Of a stretch of DNA of 64,000 bases, positions 43,478 to 56,200 are shown one piece after another (position 1 is the first letter of the stretch; every line of letters begins with the position of its first letter). Source of the DNA: Entoloma clypeatum (Eukaryota; Basidiomycota; Agaricomycetes; Agaricales; Entolomataceae). Under the pieces are notes generated by a model, which was given only the letters and a program-made list of their open reading frames with translations, was not told where the DNA came from and ran no database searches. Position numbers and translations under genes: made by a program. Location: assembly GCA_963565915.1 (NCBI GenBank), contig OY751487.1, forward strand, positions 1-64,000, written 5' to 3'.

Positions 43478-44062
43478 GTGCTTGACGAAGAACTAGACAA
43501 CGACGAGCATCGCCCCCACGGCGAGATAGCAGAGAGCATCCATCTTGCTCGGCAACACCAGATCGCGCGTTACAACGCCCGACAGAACGAACTCGAAAGC
43601 TTTCACGTTCAAGAAGGACCTCAGACAGGTCGGATCACAGAGATCAGAGAGTTTATCGGTGTCCAGACAACCGTTATCAGAAGATTGATTAGGACGCTCA
43701 CATCGAGACGTCCCAGAGCCACACCATCACGTCTTACTCGAAGCAGCAGATCTACGCCCACTTCACCATCGAAGAACAACAAACCAAGTACAACCGCTGG
43801 GCACGAAATGAGAGACTTGACCCCTTCTCGAGACCAACAGACGCGCAGGAACAGAGATTCCTTAGAGATTTACAGAGGAAATACTCTGAACGTTTTGCCA
43901 CCAATTCCGCCGACGAGTCCCCTGACGAATTTACTTTTGACTCCGCGCAGTCAGATATCGAACAGACGCCTAGAACAGGGACTCATTTTCAATCCTTACC
44001 TGTATCCCAAACCCCATCTTCATCCCAACAACCCGACTCCTCTTCTCCTCCGCAGACTCTAA
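43478..44062 (+). pseudogene. Possible gag leader ORF of gypsy element 1
   Basis: A 194-codon frame with a helical N-terminal half (LARQHQIARYNARQNELES) and a Ser/Pro-rich second half lies between the LTR and the gag core. No domain recognised; it may be the N-terminal part of gag separated by a frameshift. Confidence 0.35.
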
Positions 44063-44064
44063 AC

Positions 44065-44934
44065 ATGGCAGAAGCTCCGGCTGTACAAACAATGGATACA
44101 TCCAAGATCATCAAGGATCCTGGGATGTTCAAGGACAGATACACCTTTGACGAATGGTGGAAAGCCACCAAACTATACATCAGGTTCCAAAAGAGCCTCA
44201 CAGATGATCAGAAGATTCTCGCGGTACTATCCCGCATGATGGAAGGGTCCGGCAGACACTGGGCCAGTAACAAGTTAGACGCTCTTACCACTGACAACGA
44301 GAACATCACCTGGCTAGGTTTTTCCAATGATATCACCACACGATTCTCCATCGCCAACAAGTCGGTCGCTGCCAAAGCGAGACTTGAAGTCCTGAAACAA
44401 GAGAAACGGACTATTGATGAATTCTTGGATGAATTTGAAGAACTCTTGGGACTGTCAAACCTTGGCGAAGAAACTGGGAAATACATCCTAGAGAAAAACG
44501 TCAACCGCAGAATCTCTGAACAAGTGGCTAGCGATGGCAAGACGTACACCGATTACGCAAAGGAGATCTGAAACAAGGGACGACAGATGGAAGGACACGC
44601 ACTGGTCATCCGAGGTAGCGGCGACATGCGCACCGGATCGGGTACCACTTATGGTGGTCAGGGGAAGGCCATGGAGATCGACAAAGCAGGAGTAGCCCAT
44701 TGCTACAACTGTCAGCGCTTCGGTCATCTGGCTAAAGACTGTAGCGCTCCAAAGAAGAAAGATGGTCGCAAGTGTTTCAACTGTGACCAAGAAGGCCATA
44801 TCGCGCGCAACTGCCGCAAGCCGAAGAAGAACTCCGGAAGGGTTAGGAAGGTGTCCGAGGAAGATGCTGAGAATGATGAAACCACAATCTTAGAAACTGA
44901 CGAGAAGGATTTTCCCGAAGGGTCCGATTAAACG
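44065..44934 (+). pseudogene. Ty3/gypsy element 1 gag with two zinc knuckles
   Basis: MAEAPAVQTMDTSKIIKDPG leads into a retrotransposon gag fold (FDEWWKATKLYIRF, MEGSGRHWASNKLD). An in-frame TGA sits at 44569-44571 where CGA is expected. Then two CX2CX4HX4C knuckles occur, CYNCQRFGHLAKDC and CFNCDQEGHIARNC. It ends in an acidic tail. Confidence 0.82.
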
Positions 44935-44972
44935 ACGCTAAGTCGTGACCCTTATCTATTAAACGGACTTGC

Positions 44973-47411
44973 TTGCCTTGTATGACTGCAGACAATAGAA
45001 CCTATGTCATCCCTGCCAAACGAGCCGCTGCGTCGACTAAGATTGTGAAGGGAGATAAACCTCCGAAAAGACGAGAAATCAGGCTGTTAGCGCAGCTCAA
45101 AACACGACGAGGACCAAAGGTTATCCGACCTGAGGTTGACAGCGGATGTGAACGCACATGCATTCATCCCAGAATAGTACTGAAGGTAGGGGGGGTCGCG
45201 GAGTGGCCTGCTCCGACAAACGTCTGAGAAGTACAGTCCTTTCTGGGATTCACTAACTTCTATCGCCGTTTTATTGAAGGGTTTTTGGACATCGCGCGCC
45301 CTCTTTTCGAGCTCACAAAGAAAGGGCACCTCTGGTCTTGGAGGGAGGGAGAAGTGTCCGCTTTTGCGGAGTTGAAGCAGAGGATTACATCCGCTCCGAA
45401 TCTGGTCTTAGCTGATCATGGAAAGGAGTGGCGGATAGAAGCGGATAGCTCGGACTTTGCAACCGGAGCAGTACTGTCCCAACCAACAGAGGATGGTAAG
45501 TGGCACCCTGTCGCATTCTATTCCAAAAGCCTAAGTCCAGTGGAACGCAACTATGAGATCTATGACAAGGAGATGTTGGCGGTGGTCCGCACATTGGAGG
45601 AGTGGAGGCACTTCCTTGAAGGAGCGGAGAAGACAGTGGAGATTTGGACGGACCACAAAAATCTTGAGTATTTCATGACAGCTCAAAAACTAAATCGACG
45701 ACAGGCTAGATGGTCCTTATACCTTGCTCGTTTCGATTTCAAAATGCACCATCGACCTGGCAAGTCAATGGGCAAGTCCGACGCTTTGTCCCGACGAGCG
45801 GACCACGGAGACGGATCGCGGGACAACGAAAACATCATCCTTCTGCGACCAGAATTGTTTGCAGTGCGAGCAATGCGGGGGGTAACTGTTCAAGGGGAAG
45901 AATGCGACGTCCTCCGCCAGGTCTGACAGGGAATCCGAGAGGGGTTACTGGAAGATAGTGTGGCGGAGGTTGTCAAATCCCTTCCGACCGTCGGAGCGGG
46001 GTCCGTCCGCAGTGCAGAGTGGAGGCAAGCGGAAGGTTTGCTCTACTTCAGGGATCATATCTATGTTCCTAACAATCCCCAACTGCGTCATCAGATCCTC
46101 ACACAACACCATGACACTCCGGTGGCCGGACATCCTGGACGGTGGAAAACCTTGGAACTGGTGTCGCGCAATTACTGGTGGCCACACATGTCTCGTTTAA
46201 TAGGTCAATATTGCAAGACATGGGACCCTTGCCTCCACACCAAGGTCCGACGCACTCCGCCCTCTGGAGAGCTTAATCCGCTACCGGTCCCCATGGAGCG
46301 ATGGCAAGTAACCAGTGTTGACTTCATTACTGAACTACCAGAAGCCCACGGCTATGACGCTATCATGGTCATAGTGGACTCAGTAGGGAAGCGGGGACAT
46401 TTCATCCCGACGCACTCCGACATCTCCACACTCGGGACTGCACGCTCCTATGATCAAAATGTCTGGAAACTCCACGGACTACCAGAGGCCATTGTCTCTG
46501 ACCGAGGACCACAGTTTGTCACCAAGTTCACGCACGAACTATACAGGCTGCTTAACATTAAGGTTGCTGCCTCAACAGCCTACCATCTGCAGTCGGATGG
46601 ACAGACGGAGCGGGTCAATCAAGGATTGGAACAATACCTTCGCCTATTCGTCAATGAACGTCAAGACGATTGGGACAAATGGCTTCCGATGGCGGAATTT
46701 GCATACAACAACCATGTTCACGCATTGACACATCAAACTCCATTCTACATTGACACCGGCTGCCATCCACGCATGGGATTCATACCTCGCGAGAAGCGGA
46801 CGGAGATCAAGGCGGTAGCGGATTTCAGCCAGCAGATGAAGTCTGCTCTAGAGGAGGCTCACGCAGCACTGACAAAGACATGGCGCGATACTACAACCAG
46901 CATCAGGGCACCACTCCGACATTCCGCCCAGGGGACAAGGTCTTTTTAGACTCATCAGACCTCAAAACCACCCGACCCACAAAGAAACTTGCACATCGAT
47001 ATGTAGGCCCTTTCCCAGTGGTCCGACCTGTCGGAACACATGCCTACGAACTTTGCCTTCCCCCTTCCATGTCCCGCATTCACCCAGTATTCCATGTTGT
47101 CAAACTTTCACTAGTTCCCGACGACCCTTTCCGATGCCAAGTCCGCTCTCCTCCGCCTCCGACGGTAGTCGGAGAAGAATTGGAGTATGATGTTGAAAAC
47201 CTCTTGGACAGCTGACTGCATCGAGGCAAGCTTCAATTCTTGGTCAAATGGAAGGGATATGGCTACGAAGAGAATTCCTGGGAAGCAGAAGACAATGTCC
47301 ACGCTTCCCGCCTAGTCCGCGACTTCTACCGACGCCATCTGGGAGCTCCGTGGCGGATCGCCGCTGCGATATTCCACTCGTTTCGCCTGACACATCGAGA
47401 CGCCATGTCTT
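44973..47411 (+). pseudogene. Ty3/gypsy element 1 pol remnant: protease, RT thumb, RNase H, integrase, chromodomain
   Basis: The aspartic protease fragment has DSGCERTCIHPRIVLKV. It then jumps at about 45188 to VAEWPAPTN and SFLGFTNFYRRFI, so the whole RT catalytic core is deleted in frame. RNase H: EADSSDFATGAVLSQ. Integrase: HHCC finger, then VDFITELPEAHGYDAIMVIV, VSDRGPQFVTKF and SDGQTERVNQGLEQ. A frameshift near 46910 precedes the GPY-type region VGPFPVVRPVG and the chromodomain FLVKWKGYGYEENSWE. In-frame TGAs are at 45225, 45924 and 47213. Confidence 0.85.
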
Positions 47412-47424
47412 GAAGGGGGGGTGA

Positions 47425-47866
47425 TGTAAGGGCAACCACTTTCACTTTTTACTTTTCCTTTCCTTTCTTCCTCTCCCTTCTATTCCACCATCTCCGACGT
47501 CCTCCAATCATATCCGCTGTCTCCGCTGTCTCCAACATCTTATCCGCCTCTCCGCATCCGACGACTCCACCCCCATCCGCTACTCCACACGTCGGATCGC
47601 AGGTACTATCATTCATCTTGTTTCCATCCATCCTTCATCGCTACTCCCGATCATTGCTCATCATTCATGTGTCTCATTTTATCTCTTATTTCATATCTCA
47701 TTTTACTATTTATCTCGCTAGCTTTCAGGGGAATCCTTAGAACTTTCTCTTCAGATCTCCCTTGCAAGGTGTGTGTTGTATTACTTATCAGACTGCTCAA
47801 TCTAAACTTCGGATCTCCCTTGCAAGTATCTGAGTTTGAGTCTTGGATCGTAAGGTTGCCCTTACA
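47425..47866 (+). repeat. 3' LTR of a Ty3/gypsy element
   Basis: Preceded by a G-rich polypurine tract (GAAGGGGGGG). Begins TGTAAGGGCAACC and ends with its exact reverse complement GGTTGCCCTTACA (13-bp terminal inverted repeats). Its sequence does not resemble the LTR at 42886-43273. Confidence 0.72.
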
Positions 47867-48004
47867 GAGTCTACAAGAGCTACCAGTGCAACATATCAAT
47901 TCATATTTTGGATACTTATCAATACAAGGAATGGATGCTCGAAATCAAATATATTGCTGCAAAATTATTTACATACAATGGCTACTATATACTGAGAAGC
48001 TAAG

Positions 48005-48865
48005 AAAGCGCGGATCATGGGGGAGGCCGTTAAGCGCAAGTGGACACCATTGGGCACAAGGAGGGTATGAGAGAGGGCCGTTGGGAAAGAGAGGATGCTG
48101 TTGGGCATGAGTGAGGACCATTGGGCACGAGAGGGCCACTGGGCAGAAGTGGTGACGAGAGGACGCCATTGGGGGCAGAGGAAGGCTGTTGGGGGTGAGA
48201 AGAGGCCGTCGGGCAGAAGGGACACCATTGTGCATGAGGGGCAGCCATTGGGAACGACAAAAGTAGGGGCTGCTGGGACCGAGGGATGGCCGTTGGGCAC
48301 AGGTGAGGGCCGTTGGGCCCCTCAGGACCTCATTGGGCACCAGGAGATGGCGTTTGGCACCGTTCAACACAACGGATGGTCGTTGGGTGCGAGTGGGGCC
48401 CGTTTGGCACGAGGGATGGCCGTTGGGCACGAGTGGGGGCCGTTGGGCGAAAGTAGAGGTCGTTGGGCATGAGGGACAGCTGTTGGGCGTGAGTGAGGGC
48501 TGTTGGGCACTAGTGGGGGCCGTTGGGCACGAGGGACGGCCATTGGGCACGAGCCGAGGGCGTTGGCATGAGTCGAGAGCGTTGGGGGTGAAGGGACGGC
48601 CATTGGTGCGAGTGGGGGCCGTTTGGCATGAGGGACGGCCGTTGGGCGTGAGTGAAGGCTGTTGGGCGCTAGGGGCGGCCGTTGGACAAAAGTGGTGATG
48701 AGAGGATGCCGTTGGGAATGAGGATGCCGCTGGGCATGAAGGGACGCTGTTGGGCAGAAGAGATGCCGTCGGGCACCAGTGGGGGCGCGAGAAGAGGCTG
48801 TTGGGCACGAGAGGATGCCATTGGGCAGAGGTGGCCGTTGTGTGAGTCGAGATCATGTTGAGGGA
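48005..48865. repeat. Degenerate 20-bp minisatellite, about 40 copies
   Basis: The unit is close to GAGGGACGGCCGTTGGGCAC, with GAGTGGGG variants. The G-rich strand is plus. Because 20 is not a multiple of three, frames rotate and several Pro-rich minus-strand ORFs (up to 295 codons) appear; they look like by-products of the repeat. Confidence 0.8.
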
Positions 48866-49278
48866 GGGATGGGAGGGACAGAGTGGGGTGAGAGCAAGAT
48901 CGATTCTGTAACTGCAGAAACCTGAACGAAAAACTTAAACTCGGTGAATTTCGGCAGAGGTTGAAATGACTTCGACAATTTTTGCTCGTTTTGAGCCCAA
49001 AGTAATTGGTTAGCTGCTGTTCAATTTCTTCATGTGTACCATGTAGAATAAACCTACATCTCATCCTCTGATGTTGAGTGATCTTGCTAGGAATACTTTT
49101 CTACTAAAAGATATGGAACTTGTATCATGTGCTACTAAAAGCTATGAAGCTTGCACCACATGCTACAGAATACTATCAAGCACTATTCTGATCTACAGAC
49201 TGATGGCCACAGCTACAGTAGCTACCGTACCCTGGCTGCAGTGTCTGTAGCCCAAGGCTTTTTCCTGATGCAACTCCG

Positions 49279-52200
49279 GTGATCAAAATAAGAAGCAGCT
49301 GTTTGTACCCAAAAAGGAAGGGTTGCGGAGTTGGAAAAAGGCCCAGTGCGCCCAAGAGGCCGCTGCAGGCGACCGCCGGCTGCTCTCATGTTGCCTCATC
49401 GGCAATGACTATGAATCTGCCGACACCTCCCTTCACCACTACAGGCTCAGGACACGTCATTCCCCCCCAACAATCTTCTACTCCGATGATTGACCCCCGT
49501 CGTCGTCCTCCTCTCAAATCGCGGTTGACATCTAGTCCCGCTGAACATATCATGACTGCTGGTGCGAGAGAACTCCTCAATCGCATGACAAACACGTCTG
49601 TGCAACACTTCACAGGTGCTCCAGTTAATCAACCATTGATGTACCCTGAGATGCAGGCAGCACACGATGTTGTCACATCTCTTGGCATTGTGGGAACATC
49701 CCAGACCCTCCAAAACGTCAATAATGTCATATACCCCGAAGACATTCTGGGGATATATTCGACCCCTGACAATGAGGTAATGGACGAGGCTTCCCTGTTC
49801 CTGATGGAATGCCAAGATTATGATGCCGATACCGTGATGGACTTCTATGAGGAATATGAGTATGACGAAGATGAACCTGGACCGTCCAAGCAGACGTGTT
49901 TCAGTTGGGCGGATGAAGTCAACAATGAGCTTTTTGGAGGTTCGTCATGCGACGACCCAAGGTACGTTCTTTCACAAGTTTCACATGAGCACACAATGAC
50001 AGAAGAACACACCCAGATTTGTGATGAGTCACTAGAACCGGGTTGTAGTTATTTAAAATCACCTGTCGTTGCTGCCTCCTTCATGGAGGAAATATATGAT
50101 CATTTTGCCTCATGTTCGAAATGTAAGAACAAATCCAAAGATACTAATGACGCCGAGTGGATCATGGATTCTGGCACTAGTATGCACTTCACCGCAGAGA
50201 TGAGTGACTTTGCAACGTACAAAGAAGAGAAATCTGTCCGTACTGCCCAGACTGCGGGCAAAGCAAAGATCTCTATAAAAGGAAGAGGGACCGTGTTTAT
50301 CACTCACACAATACCATCATGTCAAGGAAAGCCAAGAAGTCTAACAACTCGGCTTTATCCGGTTCTACACATCCCGGAGCTTTCCACTCGCCTCATGTCA
50401 ATGGGCGAAATTCTTCAAGAATCTGGATTAAATGTTGCTGGCTCAGCTGACAATCTTAGTTTCTTCAAGGATGGAAAGTGTGTGCTAAGATGTGAACCTC
50501 ATTTTCCTGGTTCGACAATATACTGGGTAAATACACGTGTTGAACAAATCACGCAGCTAAATGCTAGAAATATCGATGTCTATAAAGCCGATTACAGCAT
50601 TTGGCATCAGTGGTTTGCACACCCTGGTAAAGATGTCCTGAAAAAGGCACCCGACGCATGTGATGGATTCCCAAGGGACGTCCAATTTCCCCTTAAGGAT
50701 AAGCCATGCCGTCCCTGCGCAGAAGCGAAGTTGAGGTTGAAAAGCTTCCCTCCTTCATCTTCACATGCTTCCAGACCTTTTGAGTTGCTCCATTCGGACC
50801 TCAAAGAGTTTCCTGTCACCTTCTATCACAAATTTAAATACTACGTCAGCTTCTTGGATGACTATTCTGGGCATGCTTGGACGGTATTGTTGAAACTCAA
50901 ATCCGATACCTCTGATACATTCAAAAAGTGGACAACGCTTATGAAAACCCAGTTTAATGCCCAATTTTGCCGATGGCGTTTTGATGGAGGGGGAGAGTTT
51001 AAAAAGGAAACTGGGGTAGTAAAATACCTCGAGGATCTTGGAATTGCCGTGGAAATTTCAGCTCCCAATACACCCCAACAAAACGGTTGAGCCGAAAGGA
51101 TTAACCGCACCATTGTAGAGAAAGCACAGGTGATGCGCTTTGCTGCCTGTTTACCACAATCATGGTGGGAGTCTTGCGTTTTACATGCCGTGCATGTCTA
51201 TAATCGCACGCCAATTAAATGACTTTATTGGAAAACACCTTTTGAATCTCTAAAAGGGGAAAAACTGGATGTATCAAATCTCCGTGTTTTAGGCTGCGCT
51301 GTCTATGTTTATATTTCTGAAGAACGCCATGTGAATAAATTAAATCCACATGCGGAGCTTATGACCTACAGTATCTTTATTGGTACTACCGCAGTATTCG
51401 ATGAAACACTCTTTCCAAGGTGTCCGGATACCAAAGTGCCACAACACACACCCATGGGAAATGAGCCTTCCCATGATGAGTCTCAGGATGATGGAAACCC
51501 TGATGACGATGTTGATCACCACTTCGGAGATGGAGATGTTCATTATCATTCCCGCTGGCATAATCAGTTGAGTGGAGATGAATCCTCCGATCCCCCTTCT
51601 GCTCCAAATGGAAACCAGTGTGACGGCGCTGATGTACCACCTTCAAATCAGGATGATCCTGAGGTCCAGAACCAGCCGGCAAATCCTCCGCCTGCTGATG
51701 TCCCTTGACCACGAAGGAATGCTAACCCGCCTCAACGGGAAGGCAACATCTATGGGGAGCAACGGCACCCCGCACAACAACAATGTGACATCAATCGCAC
51801 ACACTCTTGGTGTGAAGCCGTGAATTGAGAGAAACAGCAGTGAGCCTTCCCGGCTCCGCAATGTTCCCCGATCATGACAGGAAGAAGTGGAACCTAGTTC
51901 CCCCTTAGCCCCACCTGACGCAGGATCTAGTGGATCTTCCGGTTCTCCTCCTGATGACCCCAAAGTTTCTGATGATGAACCTTTGGAAGATACAGATGCG
52001 GAGAGCTTACTGCGCGAAATGATGAATGATGTGGAGCTAGGTCCAAAAGCATTTAACTTGTACCTAGAATGATTAGTTCGGAAACGAGGGGGAGACACAA
52101 AACAGATTGCTGAGTTGAACATGCTACTTGCATCAGCCATTCCTCACTCTGAATCTAATCTCTCACAGTTCCGTGATATCCAGGAGATGAAGTTTTGCGA

Positions 52201-53265
52201 CATTGCCAAAATGCCAAAAAACCTCCAGGATGAGTGGTTGGATGCATGCCGTAAGGAACTTGATAGCATCAAGCAGCGTGATGTCTATGATCTAACACCC
52301 CAACTGGATGGAAGGCCATCGGATCACGATGGGTCTTCGACATAAAGACCGATGGCCATAAAAAGGCTCGGCTTGTTGCTCAAGGGTTCTCGCAAATCGA
52401 AGGAATCGATTTCGACAAGGTATTCTCTCCTGTAGTTCAATTCGAGACAGTACGTCTCATGCTTGCTACCGCCGCGCTTGAGAGTTGGGTGATTCTCACA
52501 CTTGACATAACTGCTGCTTTCCTTTATGGGAAACTCCAGGAAGAGTTATACATGATGCAACCTGAAGGCTTCAAAATAAAAGGCAAAGAACTTCTTGTTT
52601 GGCGCCTGCATAAGGCTATTTACGGTTTGAAGCAGGCTGGACTTGCATGGTGGCATGCCATGGAGAAATCCATGAAGAAACTAGGTTTCCGAAGGGTCAT
52701 ATCTGACGCCAGAATCTTTGTTTTTTATTCCCCAAATGGAACCATCATACTAGCAATAATCTATGTCGATGATGCAATGTTCATGGGACCAGACGCTGAG
52801 CTTACAACTGTTAAAAGAGCTGAATTCATGGCTATTTGGGAATCTCGTGATCTAGGTGAACCCACTGAATTCTTGAGAATGCGCATCACGCATACCAAGA
52901 ATACGATCATGATTGATCAATGTGTCTATTTACAAAAAGTAGTAGAGAGATTCGGCATGACAAATGCAACGATCACCAAGACTCCTCTACCTACTGGATA
53001 CAAACCGACAGCAAATGCTGGCACTGCCACTGCTGCACTTCAATCACAATTTCAGCAGATCATAGGGTCTCTGCTATATTTAATGATCGGTACACGACCT
53101 GACATTGCCTTTGCCGTGATCACGTTATCACAGTTCTCAGCAAATCCTACCCAGGAACACGTTGATAAAGCGAAGTATATAATCCGCTATCTCGTGGGCA
53201 CTTCTGATTACCAACTGATGTATTCCGGTGATCAAAATGTGGGCTTACATGCCTACACGGTGAGA
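49279..53265 (+). pseudogene. Ty1/copia element 2, decayed (protease, integrase, RT, partial RNase H)
   Basis: Protease WIMDSGTSMHFTAEM; pre-integrase WHQWFAHPGKDVLKK and CRPCAEAKL; integrase core SDLKEF, DGGGEFKKETG and QQNG-stop-AERINRTIVEK. RT: KKARLVAQGFSQIEGIDFD, LDITAAFLYGKL, AIYGLKQAGLAWW and an intact IYVDDAMFMG. It stops short in RNase H (VGLHAYT) and continues into unrelated sequence. Stops at 51088, 51220, 51706, 51826 and 52070 are all TGA; frameshifts lie near 51830 and 52310. A recognisable gag and LTRs were not found. Confidence 0.85.
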
Positions 53266-53277
53266 AGATGGTTCTGA

Positions 53278-56200
53278 ATGGACGGAGAAATGTGTCGAAC
53301 ACTGAGTGAGTGCCCGAAAAACACCTCTAACCAATCACCAACACAACCCTTCAATAAGTTCTAGGTGGGCGGGACGAAATCCCTTTGTTTCGGTGAGGTT
53401 CGGGGGGGGTTTGTCTGGGGTGTGAAATTCAACTCGCAAACACGCGTTGAAATCCGGGTATGTGATTCAATAAAGAGCTTTTTAAGGAATCGGTTTTGAT
53501 CTCAAGGTCCACAGAGTCCCTTTCGATCCAACAGGCAACAATCAAGGTTTCAACAAGGCAACAGGTGAGCACTCAGGCTCCAACAATCAACTGGTTCAAT
53601 ATGAGACTTTAGACAACCACAGCGCACTCAAACACACAGAGGAGAGAGCTACGTTATGATCTGGGGGAAGACCCAGCCTAATTCTACAGTACATGACAAT
53701 ATCGAGAGGTTTTTATACATGAGACGGCAATTTAGAATAAATAAAGTTTATCATAAGTAAAAGGTAAAATCAAATCGGTCCGTGGTATATTGTCCATTGC
53801 GAGCATGTGAAAGGGTCACCAGGGACCATATCTGATGTTTTTCCATGCGTCGAGAGGGTTACGGACCCTAAAGGAGTGGAGCGACAAGGGCGCGTTGTTT
53901 CGCGAGCATTCCAGAGCATCGCATCAATATTGATGGAGTCGATCAAGGGTCCGGTTTCCATGAATCAAGGGTTTGGGCCCTTGGGTACCAACTCGGTGCC
54001 TCGGCAGCCATCAACGATCCCGTTTCCAAGGGTCGTTCTATTTTGGGTAAGTTACGCATTTGGCATTACGGCATCAGTGATCGCGCATCGCATTTCGTGA
54101 TGCTGGGCATTATTGCTTGATTATAAGTCCCCCGGGTCTCTGTAGTGTCCATAGACCATAGTGTTGTATATTGGATAGGGTGATAGGTCAAAGAAATATT
54201 ATTACTGCCTCCCTCACTGGTCTTATCCAGTGAGAATAGAAAGTTTGTGTCAAGCCTATAGTTAAGCCCTCAGAATGTGACTGTTCCTATGATCATGACC
54301 AAAGGTGGTTCAGTGGTATTTAGACACTCTTAGGTAGCCAGTAGTACCATCAGTTCCAATAGAATAATGTTTAACGGAGCTGATATAATGTTCTTTCATT
54401 GACAAAACCGTGGGAATTTCGCAAATTTGGCTGTAGCCGCGCGACGGTCGTATCATCTCCCCCACACTTAAGATCGATTGTCCCCAATCATCAGGGTGGA
54501 CTAATTTCGGGTCAACGGGTTCATCATTTTCAATTTTTTCTGTTTGTTCCCTTTGTCTACATGTCTGTGTAAGCAGACGAGCAAACGGCGGGGTACCCTT
54601 TGCATCCAGTCAACGCGAGGGACCGTGGGAGAGCTGCAACAGCTCGTCGCCTTCAGTCGAACGTGTAAGTGTCCCGGTTCTTGTATTTGAACCCCGGTTC
54701 CCACGGTTCCTGTTCTTTAGCCTGATCGAGTCGCTCTAGACTCTCGGTCGTACCCAGCAACTCATCCTTCATCCCATTGGTCACTCATGGTACGTGACAC
54801 ATGTGACTCGCTCATTGTCCAGTTCCGTCCAAGGTCCAGCACTGCCATTTCGGAGTGCAGTAGTAAAGGTACGTCAATACCTCTTTCATTTCGTGATTTT
54901 CCGTTCACTTTCTGTACTGACCGGGGTTTTTCAAGGTCGATGAAAACTTCTAGCGGATCGTCAAGATCCGGCAAGTCATTTCCAATTCGGTATCAAGGCG
55001 TCGGGTATTATCATGGTGATGGGATGGTTTGATTGTCGCCATCGGTAAGTCTTTGCACCATCTTGATGCATCTATTTCATTCTCGGGTAGCGTTCCATGT
55101 GCGGACTGTCAGATCGGCATGATCGTCAGTCATCGGTAGTTCAAGATTCGACGCTCGTTATAGGTTCTCAAGAGACCGGCCGTTTTCAACGGGCGGTTCG
55201 TTTGTCCATGGTATGTTCTTTCCGTCACGGTTCACAACAGTCGGCGTTGAACTGACATCCATTACAGGCCGGCGTGTTCAGCTTAACGGGAGACGTTCTC
55301 GACGTTTCCGACATCAAAAACGAAAATTTCGCGGAACGGGGAAGGGCGGGGACGGAAGGTACGTGGCCGGTTTACATATCGTTCCGGCCGAATTTGACTA
55401 AGCCCCCAGGCTAGGGTATTCAGCTTCGGCTCGTCGCCTTCGGTCCATTCTCCAACCGACTTCTCAACGTCAGTCTCAGTTGCCAATTTCAGCAGTCCCT
55501 TTTCGCGGCGCGATACGGTCCAACGAGGACGCCATCCGGTTCAGGATCCAAGGTTCAGGGGAGACATGTTGTCTTTCCTAACGGCTTGACCTGGTGTCAG
55601 CCGTTCCAGTTCAGTGAGGGGTGTCCTGCTCGGCGTGGTACTCCCAGCGCGGCTAGCGTGTCTGTCAGTTAAGTGCCGGTTCGTTTCCCTCCCCGACACT
55701 TTTACTAAAAACCCTCCCGGGTTTCTATTCACTGTTCTATATTTTACAAGGGGGTTTTGTATTCATTTTTATTTTTATTTTTATTTTGAGTCTATTGGAA
55801 AGCGATCCGCGTCAGCATGACCGCCAACCGTTCAGTTGCCTCCAAATTGTCCACGACGGTCGGGTGCACAAGGTTCGTGTGGGGGCCGCGCCGTCGTTCT
55901 GTCCGTGAGAAGGGTTCAAAAAAAAGGTGCGTCGTTCCATGTCTGAGCCAACGCTCCCCCCCATCCTCGTTTCTCACTGCTTTAAACCTTTACTTTCAGC
56001 ATCTTACAATGTCTTCCGACATCTCTGTTGTAACTGTTCAAGTCCAGCCGCCTGCCTCCAAGTTTGCGCCGTTGCCTCCTGCTACCAGGGGGGCGCTTAT
56101 CAGATGTGGTGTACAACGAACAATCGTTTCTTCAAGGACCTCGAACATGATCTCGTTGATTACAACGAGCTCGGTAACGCTGTCAACGCAGGCCGAGAAG

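Noticed and set aside
43478..44062. Independent host gene upstream of gypsy gag
   Set aside because: It lies between an LTR and gag with a low-complexity second half; more likely element leader or gag sequence.
47969..48856. 295-codon Pro-rich minus-strand ORF as a gene
   Set aside because: Produced by a 20-bp tandem repeat; other frames are open too, and there is no start, intron or domain evidence.
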